Below are positions 10,159 through 18,187 of a DNA stretch of 64,000 nucleotides, piece after piece. The position numbers and the translations under genes are program-made. Position 1 is the first letter of the stretch, and every line of letters starts with the position of its first letter. The DNA comes from Azospirillum ramasamyi. Lineage in GTDB: Bacteria > Pseudomonadota > Alphaproteobacteria > Azospirillales > Azospirillaceae. The notes below the pieces were generated by a model. That model was given only the letters and a program-made list of their open reading frames with translations, did no database searches and had not been told where the DNA came from. The stretch lies in assembly GCF_003233655.1 (NCBI RefSeq), contig NZ_CP029830.1, positions 855,302-919,301 on the forward strand, in the 5' to 3' direction.

Positions 10159-11985
10159 CTATTCGACAGTCACCGATTTCGCCAGATTGCGCGGCTGATC
10201 GACATCCGTCCCCTTCAGCACCGCGGTGTGATAGGCCAGCAGCTGCACCGGAATTGCGTACAGCAGCGGGGCAACCAGCGGGTCGCAGGCCGGGAGTTCG
10301 ACGGACCAGCGGACCTTGTCCTTCAGCTTATCGATGCCCCGCTTGTCGGCCAGCAGCAGGACCTTGCCGGACCGCGCGCAGACCTCCTGCACGTTCGACA
10401 CCACCTTCTCGAACAGGGCGTCGGACGGGACCAGGACGATCACCGGGACATTGTCGTCGATCAGCGCGATAGGGCCGTGCTTCAGTTCGCCGGCGGCATA
10501 GCCCTCGGCATGGATGTAGCTGATCTCCTTCAGCTTCAGCGCGCCTTCCAGGGCCAGCGGGTACATGGCGCCGCGGCCCAGATACAGCACGTCGCGGGCC
10601 TCCGACACCTCCTGCGCCAGTTCCTTCAGCCGCTCGTCATGGGCCAGAACGTCGGCGGCGCGGGCGGGGACTTCACGCAGGGCGTGGGCGATCTGCTGCA
10701 TCCGCTCCTGGTCGATGGCGCCGCGGGCGCGGCCGACGGTGACGGCAAGGCAGGCCAGCGTGGTCAGCTGGGTGGTGAAGGCCTTGGTCGAGGCGACGCC
10801 GATCTCCGGCCCCGCCATGGTGTAGAGCACGGCGTCGGATTCCCGCGCGATGGTGCTTTCCGGGGCGTTCACGATCGACAGGATCTTCTGGCCCTGGCGC
10901 TTGCAGTAACGCAGAGCCTCCAGCGTATCCAGCGTCTCGCCCGACTGCGAGATGAACAGCGCGATGCCGCCCGGCGGCAGCGGGGCCTCGCGGTAGCGGA
11001 ACTCCGAGGCGATGTCGACCTCGACCGGGATGCGGGCCAGCGTCTCGAACCAGTATTTGGCGACGAAGCCGGCGTAATAGGCGGTGCCGCAGGCGACGAT
11101 GGTCAGCTTGGACGCGCCGGCCAGATCGAAGGGAAAGTCCGGCAAAGTGAAGGTGCCGGTTTCCGGGTTGATGTAGGCGTTCAGCGTGTCGCCGATGACC
11201 TGCGGCTGCTCGTAGATTTCCTTGAGCATGTAGTGGCGGTAGCCGTCCTTGCCGATCAGGGCGCCGGACACCGCCGTGGTCTTCACCGCCCGTTCCACCA
11301 CCGCGTCGGAGGCGTCGTGGACGATGGCGGCGGTGCGGCTGACCTCGACCCAGTCGCCGTCCTCCAGATAGCAGATGCGGTTGGTCAGCGGCGCCAGCGC
11401 GAAGGCGTCGGACGCCAGATACATCTCGCCGTCGCCATAGCCGACGGCCAGCGGCGTGCCGTGGCGGGCGCCGATCATCAGTTCATGCTCGCCGGCGAAG
11501 ATCAGCACCAGGGCGAAGGCGCCGGTGAAGCGCTTGAAGGCGGCGGCCGACGCCTGGACCGGCGTCATGCCGTGCTGGTCCAGGTAATAGGTCACGAGAT
11601 GGACGATCACCTCGGTGTCGGTGGCGCTTTCGAAGACATAGCCGTGGCCGGTCAGCTCGTCCTTCAGCTCCTGGTAATTCTCGATGATGCCGTTGTGGAC
11701 GACGGCGACGCGCTTGGTGGCGTGGGGGTGGGCATTGTTCTCCGTCGGGCCGCCATGGGTCGCCCAGCGGGTGTGGCCGATGCCGACCGTGCCGGACAGC
11801 GGCTGGTCGCGCAGCTTCATGTCCAGGTTGACCAGCTTGCCTTCGGCGCGGCGGCGCTCGATGTGGCCGTTCACCAGGGTGGCGACACCCGCGCTGTCAT
11901 AGCCGCGGTATTCGAGCCGGCGCAGACCTTCCACCAGCCGGGGGGACGCGTCGTGGATGCCGTTGATGCCGATGATGCCGCACAT
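10159..11985 (-). CDS. glmS: Glutamine--fructose-6-phosphate aminotransferase (isomerizing)
   Basis: A full-length 608-residue enzyme. After Met1, Cys2 of MCGIIGINGI is the glutaminase nucleophile; the N-terminal Ntn domain has HTRWATHGGPTENNAHPH and is followed by two SIS sugar-isomerase domains (FISQSGETLDTLEALRYCK near residue 350; EGYAAGELKHGPIALID near 490). The conserved tail DQPRNLAKSVTVE is present. It makes glucosamine-6-phosphate from fructose-6-phosphate and glutamine, the entry step to peptidoglycan and LPS amino sugars. It follows glmU by 56 bp on the same strand, so the two form a pathway operon. I saw no glmS ribozyme signature. Confidence 0.98.
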   Translation of the reverse strand: MCGIIGINGIHDASPRLVEGLRRLEYRGYDSAGVATLVNGHIERRRAEGKLVNLDMKLRDQPLSGTVGIGHTRWATHGGPTENNAHPHATKRVAVVHNGIIENYQELKDELTGHGYVFESATDTEVIVHLVTYYLDQHGMTPVQASAAAFKRFTGAFALVLIFAGEHELMIGARHGTPLAVGYGDGEMYLASDAFALAPLTNRICYLEDGDWVEVSRTAAIVHDASDAVVERAVKTTAVSGALIGKDGYRHYMLKEIYEQPQVIGDTLNAYINPETGTFTLPDFPFDLAGASKLTIVACGTAYYAGFVAKYWFETLARIPVEVDIASEFRYREAPLPPGGIALFISQSGETLDTLEALRYCKRQGQKILSIVNAPESTIARESDAVLYTMAGPEIGVASTKAFTTQLTTLACLAVTVGRARGAIDQERMQQIAHALREVPARAADVLAHDERLKELAQEVSEARDVLYLGRGAMYPLALEGALKLKEISYIHAEGYAAGELKHGPIALIDDNVPVIVLVPSDALFEKVVSNVQEVCARSGKVLLLADKRGIDKLKDKVRWSVELPACDPLVAPLLYAIPVQLLAYHTAVLKGTDVDQPRNLAKSVTVE

Positions 11986-12041
11986 GGACCTGATGCTCCT
12001 GAAAGAAGATGCCGACCGGAGAGTGAGGACCCGAACCGACC

Positions 12042-13394
12042 TTACGCCTTTTTCGCTTTCTCGTTTTTCTTCCGTTCGCGGAAACGCTGCGCCCAGCCGG
12101 CGTAAGACTTCTGGCTGCCGCGGGCGACCACCAGCGCGTCGGCCTCCACCGCCATCGTCACCACGCTGCCGGCGCCGACGATGGCGCCGTCGCCGATGAC
12201 CACCGGGGCGACCAGCGCGCTGTTGGAGCCGATGAAGGCCCCGGCGCCGATCTCCGTCCGGCTCTTGGCGAAGCCGTCATAGTTGCAGGTGATGGTGCCG
12301 GCGCCGATGTTGGCCTTGGCCCCGACGCGGGCGTCGCCGATGTAGGTCAGGTGGTTGGCCTTGGCCCCGGCCTCGATCACCGCGTTCTTGACCTCGACGA
12401 AATTGCCGATGTGGACGTCCGGGCCGATTTCCGCGCCCGGACGCAGCCGGGCATAGGGGCCGATGACGGCGCCGCTGTCGATGCGCACGCCCTCCAGATG
12501 GCAGTAGGGCTTGATCTCCACCCGGTCGCCCACCGTCACCCCGGCGCCGAAGAAGCAGCCGGGACCGACCACCACGTCGCGGCCGAGCCTGGTGTCGACG
12601 CTGAGGAAGGTGCTGTCGGGATCGATCAGCGTGGCGCCGTTGTCCATCGCGGCCTTGCGCAGGCGGCGCTGCAGCAGCTTTTCCACCTCCGCCAGCTCGG
12701 CGCGGGAGTTGACGCCGACCACCTCGGCCGGGGCGGCCTCCACCACGGCGCAGGCCATGCCGGCGCGCCGCGCGATCTGGACTACGTCGGTCAGGTAATA
12801 TTCGGACTTGGCGTTGTCGTTGCCGACGCTGCCGATCAGGTCGAACATGCGGGCGCCGTCGAACGCCATCAGGCCGGCGTTGCACAGGGTGACCGCGCGC
12901 TCCTCCTCGCTGGCGTCGAGATACTCGACGATCTTCTCCAGCCCGCCGCGGGCGTTCAGGATCAGGCGGCCATAGGCGCCGGGATCGTCGGGCCGCATGC
13001 CCAGCACCACCACCGCCGGATCGGCGGCCTGCCGGCGCGCCTGCACCAGCGCGCGCAGCGTGTCCGGCGTGACCAGCGGCGTGTCGCCGTACAGGACGAT
13101 GACGTCGCCGGTGAAGCCTTCCAGCAGGCCGAAGGCGGCGCGTACGGCGTCGGCGGTGCCGCACTGCTCGTGCTGGACCGCGGTGGGGTAGGGGGCGACG
13201 GCGGCGGCGACGCTGTCCATGCCGGGGCCGACCACCACCACGACATGATCGGGGTCGAGCGTCTTCACCGCGGCCAGCACATGCCCGACCATCGGCCGGC
13301 CGGCCACCCGGTGCAGCACCTTGGGCAGATCGGATTTCATGCGCGTGCCCTTGCCGGCGGCGAGGATCACGCAGGCGAGCGGACGATGGGCCAT
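12042..13394 (-). CDS. glmU: Bifunctional UDP-N-acetylglucosamine pyrophosphorylase / glucosamine-1-phosphate N-acetyltransferase
   Basis: A 450-residue GlmU. The N-terminal uridyltransferase domain has VILAAGKGTRMKSDLPKVLH at residues 10-29 and LYGDTPLV near 105. The C-terminal half is a left-handed beta helix of hexapeptide repeats (for example GPYARLRPGAEIGPDVHIGN, then HLTYIGDARVGAKANIGAGT) ending with a basic tail. It acetylates glucosamine-1-phosphate and then makes UDP-GlcNAc in the cytoplasm. It is first in the glmU-glmS operon. Its upstream side faces the prophage, whose integrase gene is only 225 bp away, so its promoter probably lies in that gap. Confidence 0.97.
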   Translation of the reverse strand: MAHRPLACVILAAGKGTRMKSDLPKVLHRVAGRPMVGHVLAAVKTLDPDHVVVVVGPGMDSVAAAVAPYPTAVQHEQCGTADAVRAAFGLLEGFTGDVIVLYGDTPLVTPDTLRALVQARRQAADPAVVVLGMRPDDPGAYGRLILNARGGLEKIVEYLDASEEERAVTLCNAGLMAFDGARMFDLIGSVGNDNAKSEYYLTDVVQIARRAGMACAVVEAAPAEVVGVNSRAELAEVEKLLQRRLRKAAMDNGATLIDPDSTFLSVDTRLGRDVVVGPGCFFGAGVTVGDRVEIKPYCHLEGVRIDSGAVIGPYARLRPGAEIGPDVHIGNFVEVKNAVIEAGAKANHLTYIGDARVGAKANIGAGTITCNYDGFAKSRTEIGAGAFIGSNSALVAPVVIGDGAIVGAGSVVTMAVEADALVVARGSQKSYAGWAQRFRERKKNEKAKKA

Positions 13395-13619
13395 GGGGGT
13401 GTTCCTGGTCGGACCTTGATGTGGACGGGAAAGGGTTTGGGGAAGCGGAGTGACGAAAGCGCCGTACTTGTGCCGGGAAAGGTTAAGACATCACTGCTCC
13501 TGCGGGCGACGCATCTTCCGGAGTGCGCACGGCATCATCGGCAATTCCGAGAGTGGTGTGCCACAGCCCGCGCAGGAAGCCCAAGTCAACTTTTGTTTCA
13601 ATCTGCAATAATCAAATGT

Positions 13620-14567
13620 TTACAACGGGTTGCCCGCCCAATTTTCCTGCGTTTTCCGTCGGTAGTTTTCCAGCTTCGCGATGGCGGCGTTCGCCCTTTG
13701 TCGCTGGTCCGCCTGACGTGTATAGATTTCGAGATTTTTCAACGACATATGCCCGGTGATGGCCGCGATCTCCAGAGCCGAACAGCCTGCTTCTGCCAGC
13801 AGCGAGGCAGAGGCTTTGCGCAGGCCATGGAAAACGTAACCTTTCAGCTCTGGATGTGCTTTGATTGCCAAACGTACGGCATTGGAAAATCCTATTCTGT
13901 TCCAGGGCTGTTCGGAAGCGGGGTTGACCAGTATTGTCACGGAGGTAGCGTTTCTCTTCCACTCCGTCAACTCGGCCTTTAGGTCCGCGTGGCACGGTAC
14001 CCACAGGCGGGTACCGGTCTTTTTCTGGGTAACCTGGATCGCGGTGCCGTCATAGTCGTCCCACCGCATCTTGATGAGGTCCGATGACCTCTGGCCGGTG
14101 TAGAGCGCCAGCACCACGGCCCGGCGCATAGGCTCCTTGAAGTGGGCAAGGGCGAAATCGACCGCCCGGTCCGGCCACCGCTCCCATTCACCAAGCGGGA
14201 GCCGTTCGACGCCGGCGGCCGGGTTCGCCAGCACATACTCCCGGTCGACAGCGAACTTCAGCAGGATCGACCAGATGCTGATGATGCTGTTCGCCAGCCC
14301 CGGCCGGTCCGCGTAGCTGTCGCGCATCCCGAGGATGTGCCGCCGCCGGACATCCACGATGGGAACATGCAGCACCTCCTCGAACTTGCCGAGGACGCCC
14401 AGATAGTCCTTCTTCGTCGAAGGAGCGAGCTTGGTGTATTCGGGCGACCGCCGGTATTCCTCGACGATGGCGCCCACGGTTCTTGGTTCGTAACGGCGCT
14501 CTGGATAGCGGTACTCTCTCACTTCACCGCTTGCCAGGCGCCGCCTTACGATTTTCTCGCGCGGCAT
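13620..14567 (-). CDS. Prophage tyrosine-type site-specific integrase
   Basis: A 315-residue integrase. An N-terminal core-binding (SAM-like) domain spans about residues 30-125 (EYRRSPEYTKLAPSTKKDYL). The catalytic domain shows Arg in LYTGQRSSDLIKMRW, the H-x-x-R box in FHGLRKASASL and the nucleophile Tyr in GHMSLKNLEIYTRQ. It should integrate and excise the element by recombining attP and attB. It marks the left end of the prophage, reading outward toward glmU. I compared its flank with the right end by eye and found no convincing direct repeat, so the attachment core is unknown. Confidence 0.92.
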   Translation of the reverse strand: MPREKIVRRRLASGEVREYRYPERRYEPRTVGAIVEEYRRSPEYTKLAPSTKKDYLGVLGKFEEVLHVPIVDVRRRHILGMRDSYADRPGLANSIISIWSILLKFAVDREYVLANPAAGVERLPLGEWERWPDRAVDFALAHFKEPMRRAVVLALYTGQRSSDLIKMRWDDYDGTAIQVTQKKTGTRLWVPCHADLKAELTEWKRNATSVTILVNPASEQPWNRIGFSNAVRLAIKAHPELKGYVFHGLRKASASLLAEAGCSALEIAAITGHMSLKNLEIYTRQADQRQRANAAIAKLENYRRKTQENWAGNPL

Positions 14568-14646
14568 GACTTGCCCTTTCGAATGCCTGATCGGGATCGG
14601 CCACCCGGCGGCGGAGAAAGGCCAATTCGCGTTCCTGGGCGTTCAC
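14524..14646 (-). CDS. Small phage protein overlapping the integrase start
   Basis: A 40-residue reading frame from GTG 14646, with GGGAGG 7 bases before the start. The product is MNAQERELAFLRRRVADPDQ followed by a basic helical tail. It overlaps the first 44 bp of the integrase gene in another frame. Position suggests a small regulator or excisionase, but there is no recognisable domain. Confidence 0.35.
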   Translation of the reverse strand: MNAQERELAFLRRRVADPDQAFERASHAARENRKAAPGKR

Positions 14647-14700
14647 CGGTCCGCCTCCCGCATTTGCCGCCCCCTGCGGCCAGTCCGTTGAAAGGGCATG

Positions 14701-15042
14701 TCAGGGATCACGACGAAGGATGCAGGGAGCGACCGCGTCGCGGTGCCTGCCATGGGTGACGTCCATCAGGGTCCAGGTTCCGGACCTGCCGGCGAGCTGG
14801 TCCGCGAGGCTGCTGAAATCGAGCGCACCCAGCAGTGCCAGCAGGACCGCCCGCTCGCGGAGGACAGGACACCGAACAGCCGCTCTGCCGCCCGCCACAC
14901 GCCGCCGTCGGTCCGGCTGTTGTGGGCGATCGCCACTGCGCTCAACCCGCCCAGCACGTGCAGCCGGCAATGAGATCGGCTGGCAGGCCGAGGCGGCGGA
15001 CCAGATTGCCGCCAGGTCCCGCGAGGAAATCCGACAGAGTCA
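14701..15042 (-). pseudogene. Degraded small phage gene with frameshifts
   Basis: Protein-like sequence continues through three frames. It starts from ATG 15042 (MTLSDFLAGPGGNLVRRLGL), 2 bases after the stop of the previous gene, continues as VLGGLSAVAIAHNSRTDGGV and then as LLALLGALDFSSLADQLAG. The second shift coincides with a 5-bp tandem duplication (AGGAC twice, 14861-14870); removing one copy restores LFGVLRERAVLLALLGAL. The pieces look like one protein of about 110 residues. Its function is unknown. A run of overlapping small genes is the alternative reading. Confidence 0.45.
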
Positions 15043-15045
15043 TGT

Positions 15046-15228
15046 TCACGACAGTTCCTCCCGCGCCAGTGCGGCGCAGTCACGGTGATAGCGCGCGGTC
15101 GACAGCAGGCGCAGGCGGCGGAGGGGAAGGCCGGTGTTTCCCGCCTCCAGCTCTGCGCGGCCGGCTTCTTCCAGATGCCACTGGATGCGGCCAGCCACGG
15201 CGGCGGTCTCTTGCCCTGCGGCGGTCAT
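15046..15228 (-). CDS. Hypothetical phage protein, 60 aa
   Basis: A 60-residue charged helical protein (RIQWHLEEAGRAELEAGNTG). Its ATG lies one base after the TGA of the preceding ribbon-helix-helix-like gene, and its own stop is 2 bases before the next start, so these leftward genes form a translationally coupled run. No family recognised. Confidence 0.5.
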   Translation of the reverse strand: MTAAGQETAAVAGRIQWHLEEAGRAELEAGNTGLPLRRLRLLSTARYHRDCAALAREELS

Positions 15229-15229
15229 G

Positions 15230-15673
15230 TCAGTTCTTCAGCGGGTTGGCGACGAAGCCGCGCCCACATGGCCGCCGCGCCGCGCCCAGGAACTCCAGCA
15301 CCGCCGCCGGCGCCGTGTAGGTTTGCAGGAACAGCCGCACCATCGCCGTCAGCGGCAGTTCGGTGGCGTGGAACCGCTCATGCACCGCGCTGACCAGCAC
15401 GTCGCGGTTCGCGTAGCCCTCCAGCTCGGCGATGTGGTCGAGCAGCAGCCAGGACGTGACGTCCAGCCGCATCGAGGTCCGGTGCGAGAGCCGGCGGTTG
15501 GCGATGACCACGTTGTCGGTGACCAGCGGCGTGGCGCCGTCCTTCGGCAGCGCTGGGGCCATGTGGCGCAGCGTGCGCTCCATCTTCCCGGACAGATCGC
15601 CGAAGCTTCGAACCATCGCCATGTTCTGCGGTCCGTCCCTGCGTTGTAACGGGACCTTGATCGCTCCCTTCAT
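15230..15673 (-). CDS. Ribbon-helix-helix-like phage protein
   Basis: A 147-residue protein from ATG 15673 (MKGAIKVPLQRRDGPQNMAM), preceded by GGAG at good spacing. The central segment RTSMRLDVTSWLLLDHIAEL, followed by EGYANRDVLVSAV, resembles the RHH_4 type ribbon-helix-helix fold (R-T-S-x-R-L then an aromatic helix). That suggests a DNA-binding protein. It heads the leftward operon that runs toward the integrase, with an inverted repeat upstream. The assignment to RHH is by pattern only. Confidence 0.55.
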   Translation of the reverse strand: MKGAIKVPLQRRDGPQNMAMVRSFGDLSGKMERTLRHMAPALPKDGATPLVTDNVVIANRRLSHRTSMRLDVTSWLLLDHIAELEGYANRDVLVSAVHERFHATELPLTAMVRLFLQTYTAPAAVLEFLGAARRPCGRGFVANPLKN

Positions 15674-15749
15674 CGGTCGCACTCCAACAGCGCCTGCATC
15701 CAAGGGTGCTGGCGTCCACGCCATACCCTGTACTGGGATGGGCGGTATG

Positions 15750-15779
15750 CCGTGATTTCGTCAATGGCAAAAATCACGG
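15750..15779. promoter_or_regulatory. Inverted repeat upstream of the leftward phage operon
   Basis: Perfect 9-bp arms (CCGTGATTT at 15750-15758 and AAATCACGG at 15771-15779) separated by 12 bases, about 75 bp upstream of the ribbon-helix-helix-like gene. A dimeric regulator operator is the simplest reading. A second prophage repeat at 28402 has the same 9-12-9 geometry with different bases. Confidence 0.4.
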
Positions 15780-16103
15780 TAAAGCGACCAATCTGGAGCC
15801 CCGCCTGCGTGCCGCCCGGTGGAGCTTGTCTTCGCCGTCGGCTGCTATCGCGCAACCTTCGGAAACCGTTCGAGAAAGGATGCAGCTTTTTCGTTTGTTT
15901 GGACTGGGCGGCGCCATAGGATGCCGCGGCCTTTCGCCTTCCCAGCCGGGAAGGCGGAGGCAGGGAGACGCCATCTCCCTACCCACGCGGCTGCCAACCG
16001 CATCGATGAGCCGTGCTGAGCCGGGGCGCGCACCCGTGCCCAGCCGCACACCTGTCCTACCGGGGCCGGCCCCGGTGGAGTGTTGATTTATGGGGGGTTG
16101 GTG
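15780..16103. other. Region without a supported gene
   Basis: About 320 bp between the inverted repeat and the next small frame. Open frames on both strands here lack a ribosome binding site and family features. Nothing further is seen. Confidence 0.35.
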
Positions 16104-16316
16104 GTGCCGAGCACACCGAAGAACGAGAAGATCGAAGACTTATCGCATCGCAAGGCGCGCGAGGACCGCGCGGTCGAGCCGGTGACGCAGTTATGCCGCC
16201 GCGAGGGCGCGGACAAGATCCTGCCGCTGATCGATCGCTGGATCAGGATGAGGCGCAGTCGCGCGGCTAGGTGCGCCGCTCAAGAACCCGGATCAGGGCA
16301 TCGAAATCCTCGGTAG
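16104..16316 (+). CDS. Small charged protein of unknown function
   Basis: A 70-residue frame beginning at GTG 16104 after a GGGGGG run. It starts MPSTPKNEKIEDLSHRKARE and continues into a segment of helical character (KILPLIDRWIRMRRS). The lysine-rich start is unlike a chance frame in GC-rich DNA, but the end overlaps the 3-prime end of the convergent repressor gene. No family recognised. Confidence 0.3.
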   Translation: MPSTPKNEKIEDLSHRKAREDRAVEPVTQLCRREGADKILPLIDRWIRMRRSRAARCAAQEPGSGHRNPR

Positions 16317-16587
16317 ACCATGAGCGGAAGGTCCGGCGGGTCTTCACCCGCATTTCCCAATCGGGATCGCCGTAGGCCAGCAGTTCGGCCAGCGACAGGC
16401 CGGCGCCGTCCGCAAGCTTGGTCAAGGTGTCGATGGTGCTGTTGGCGCCATTGAATGCGTCCAGAACCGTTGTGGCTGGCAGCTTCGACAAGCCAGCCCA
16501 ATGGTTCTTGGACCGCAGGCGCTCCTTGTGCGTCTGAAGAACACGATTGAGAACTGCGGCGATGTCGGTCTTGGGCGGCGTATCCAT
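16267..16587 (-). CDS. Repressor-like helix-turn-helix protein
   Basis: A 106-residue protein from ATG 16587. It contains a lambda-repressor-like fold: NHWAGLSKLPATTVLDAFNG (first helices), then STIDTLTKLADGAGLSLAEL, where a helix-turn-helix and the family D-x-L-x-K-L-A pattern are visible. It is transcribed away from a Cro-like gene, the layout of a phage immunity switch. I infer it helps keep lysogeny. It lacks a peptidase domain, so it would not be cleaved like lambda CI. Confidence 0.6.
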   Translation of the reverse strand: MDTPPKTDIAAVLNRVLQTHKERLRSKNHWAGLSKLPATTVLDAFNGANSTIDTLTKLADGAGLSLAELLAYGDPDWEMRVKTRRTFRSWSTEDFDALIRVLERRT

Positions 16588-16716
16588 GCCGGCATTATGA
16601 GGACCTCGTGCAATAGCGCGAGAACGCTGTGCCGATGAATCTTTCTCGTGCGGCACCGATGAACCCCCTTAGAATCCACGGTATAGCGTTAAATCTTGCT
16701 GGGCGTGAAACACATC
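16588..16716. promoter_or_regulatory. Divergent control region of the phage switch
   Basis: The 129 bp between the repressor-like and Cro-like genes. It holds CTCGTGC at 16605-16611 and again at 16645-16651, exactly 40 bp apart, about four helical turns; the second is part of the odd palindrome GTGCGGCAC. A related pair, GCCGATGAA and ACCGATGAA, follows each copy at a different offset. These are operator candidates; the promoters themselves could not be fixed. Confidence 0.4.
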
Positions 16717-16980
16717 ATGCACATCGATGCCTCGATTCATCGGATCTGCGCCTTCGCCCGGCATCAGGGCTGGAACGCGCAGTCATTCGGCCGAGCCGCC
16801 GCCGTGCCGCCCAGCACCGTGCGTGACGTGCTCCGCCAGGAAAGCAACCCCACCGCCACGACCCTGCGGGCCATGGAAGCGGTGATTCCCCACGATTTCA
16901 TGACCGATCCCGTCGCGCTGGCCACCAGCGGCCTCTGCGCGCCGATCCTGGGAAAGCCGCGCAAAAAGAGGCGGACATGA
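16717..16980 (+). CDS. Cro-like helix-turn-helix protein
   Basis: An 87-residue protein from ATG 16717 (TTG 16696 and GTG 16705 are alternatives). The middle shows GRAAAVPPSTVRDVLRQESN, a helix-turn-helix, then PTATTLRAMEAVIP, the order of repressor/Cro-like proteins. A basic tail GKPRKKRRT follows. It diverges from the repressor-like gene and would lead the rightward early genes. It acts on DNA in the cytoplasm; the operators are probably in the shared gap. Confidence 0.55.
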   Translation: MHIDASIHRICAFARHQGWNAQSFGRAAAVPPSTVRDVLRQESNPTATTLRAMEAVIPHDFMTDPVALATSGLCAPILGKPRKKRRT

Positions 16981-17268
16981 ACAGGGAGATCCGGCAAGGC
17001 CCCACACCCATGGTTGTTTCGGCGGGAAGCATCGCTCGCGCTGAGCGACTGCGCAACCCCGAAGCTCCGGCTTGGGCGCGACAGTGTCCCATCGCCGGAT
17101 CAGGCGCCGGCCGCCCGGCGCGGTCAATCGGGAGCATCCCGAGTCCGACCGGCCGCATTGCCCGCCGCCACAGCCACCGATCCGCCGGGTTCCTTGTCCG
17201 TACCGGCGGAGCGGCCGCGGCCGGAGTCGCCATCAGACTCCGGCCGCTTTCCCTGTCTGAGGCCGGCC

Positions 17269-17514
17269 ATGCCCCCCGCTGACCCGGCCCTCACCGACGC
17301 GCAGCGCGCCGTCCTGGCCGCCTGGCCAGCCTTCGAGGCCGCCGCCGCGGTGACATGGTGCAGCGTCGACCGCCTGGTGCGGACGCTCTGCCACCGCGAC
17401 TCCCTCGCCGATCTGCCCGACGACGACGCGGCCGAGCTGCTGGCGCTGATGCAGCGCGCCACCACCCGCTTGCAGGCCCTGCGGTCGGCATCGCCGCAGC
17501 GGGGATCCGCATGA
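17269..17514 (+). CDS. Hypothetical phage protein, 81 aa
   Basis: An acidic helical 81-residue protein (LTDAQRAVLAAWPAFEAAAA, then DRLVRTLCHRDSLADLPDDD). The frame is open further upstream but that part is repetitive arginine/proline-rich and untypical, so ATG 17269 is chosen. It overlaps the next small frame by ATGA. No domain recognised; it sits among the rightward early genes. Confidence 0.5.
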   Translation: MPPADPALTDAQRAVLAAWPAFEAAAAVTWCSVDRLVRTLCHRDSLADLPDDDAAELLALMQRATTRLQALRSASPQRGSA

Positions 17515-17747
17515 TCGGGCGCCGCCCGACTGCCAGCTCCCCTTCGGATCCCAGATCTATCCAGAAAACCAACCGCTTCCCCCGCGAGGCCTGCCCCAAG
17601 GCCCGTCATCGCGCCGGCTGCGCCATGGCGCGCGGCCCGCCGTGCGGCCGCTCGACGGTCACCAGTCAGCCGCCCCCATCGACTTTGAAGACCGTGCCGC
17701 TTTCGGCCGCCAGACGGCCGGAAGCGATGCGCGTCTTCACCCCCTGA
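17511..17747 (+). CDS. Possible small phage protein, 78 aa
   Basis: A frame that starts on ATGA overlap with the previous gene. The predicted product is rich in Arg, Pro and Ser (MIGRRPTASSPSDPRSIQKT), which is also what chance frames look like here. Only the start overlap supports it. Confidence 0.25.
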   Translation: MIGRRPTASSPSDPRSIQKTNRFPREACPKARHRAGCAMARGPPCGRSTVTSQPPPSTLKTVPLSAARRPEAMRVFTP

Positions 17748-18187
17748 CGCCGCGCGCCCTCGCGCCGGTGAACCCTGGAGTTTTGCCCGATGGCATCGCC
17801 ACGCGCGCCGCCCTGACCGGCGCCGGCTTCTCCCCGTAAGCCCCCGTCATCCGGTGCCCAGCGTCCGCCCTTGCCGGTGGCCGCGCCGCACCCGTCTTGT
17901 CCCCACCGTTGCGCGCCCGCGCGGCGGTGAACGCCGGAGCCTTGCCTTGTATCCGCGCGCCCCGCCCTGAGACGGGACGGCCCCGCCGAGGCCGCCCCGC
18001 CAGGACCGCAATCATCGCCAATGCCCCATGCCCCTGCCGTGCCCACGGCGGGAACGCGGCGATGCGTGTCCGGAGGGCATCAGAAATCAGGATTAAAATC
18101 CGCTGTTCCTTGCAGCCACGGCTTCGTGCGCCCGCAGGGAGCCGCATTGCCGCCGGCCGGCCACCGCGCCGCCGGGGAGGTGCCCCC
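17748..18187. other. Region upstream of the initiator-like gene with imperfect repeats
   Basis: About 440 bp with no well-supported gene. It contains two imperfect direct repeats of about 60 bp (17754-17816 and 17913-17970; shared cores CGGTGAAC, GGAG, TTGCC and GCCCTGA). The position just before a DnaA-N-like initiator gene makes a replication origin possible. The repeats are also preserved as similar peptides on the minus strand, so a repetitive coding relic is the alternative. Confidence 0.35.

Noticed and set aside
10159..10300. A glmS ribozyme or riboswitch
   Set aside because: Those lie upstream of glmS, mainly in Firmicutes; the 56-bp gap after glmU is too short.
12351..13982. A 543-residue plus-strand frame antisense to glmU
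   Set aside because: It is a complement-strand shadow of glmU and the integrase, with a His/Gly/Ala-rich product and no domain.
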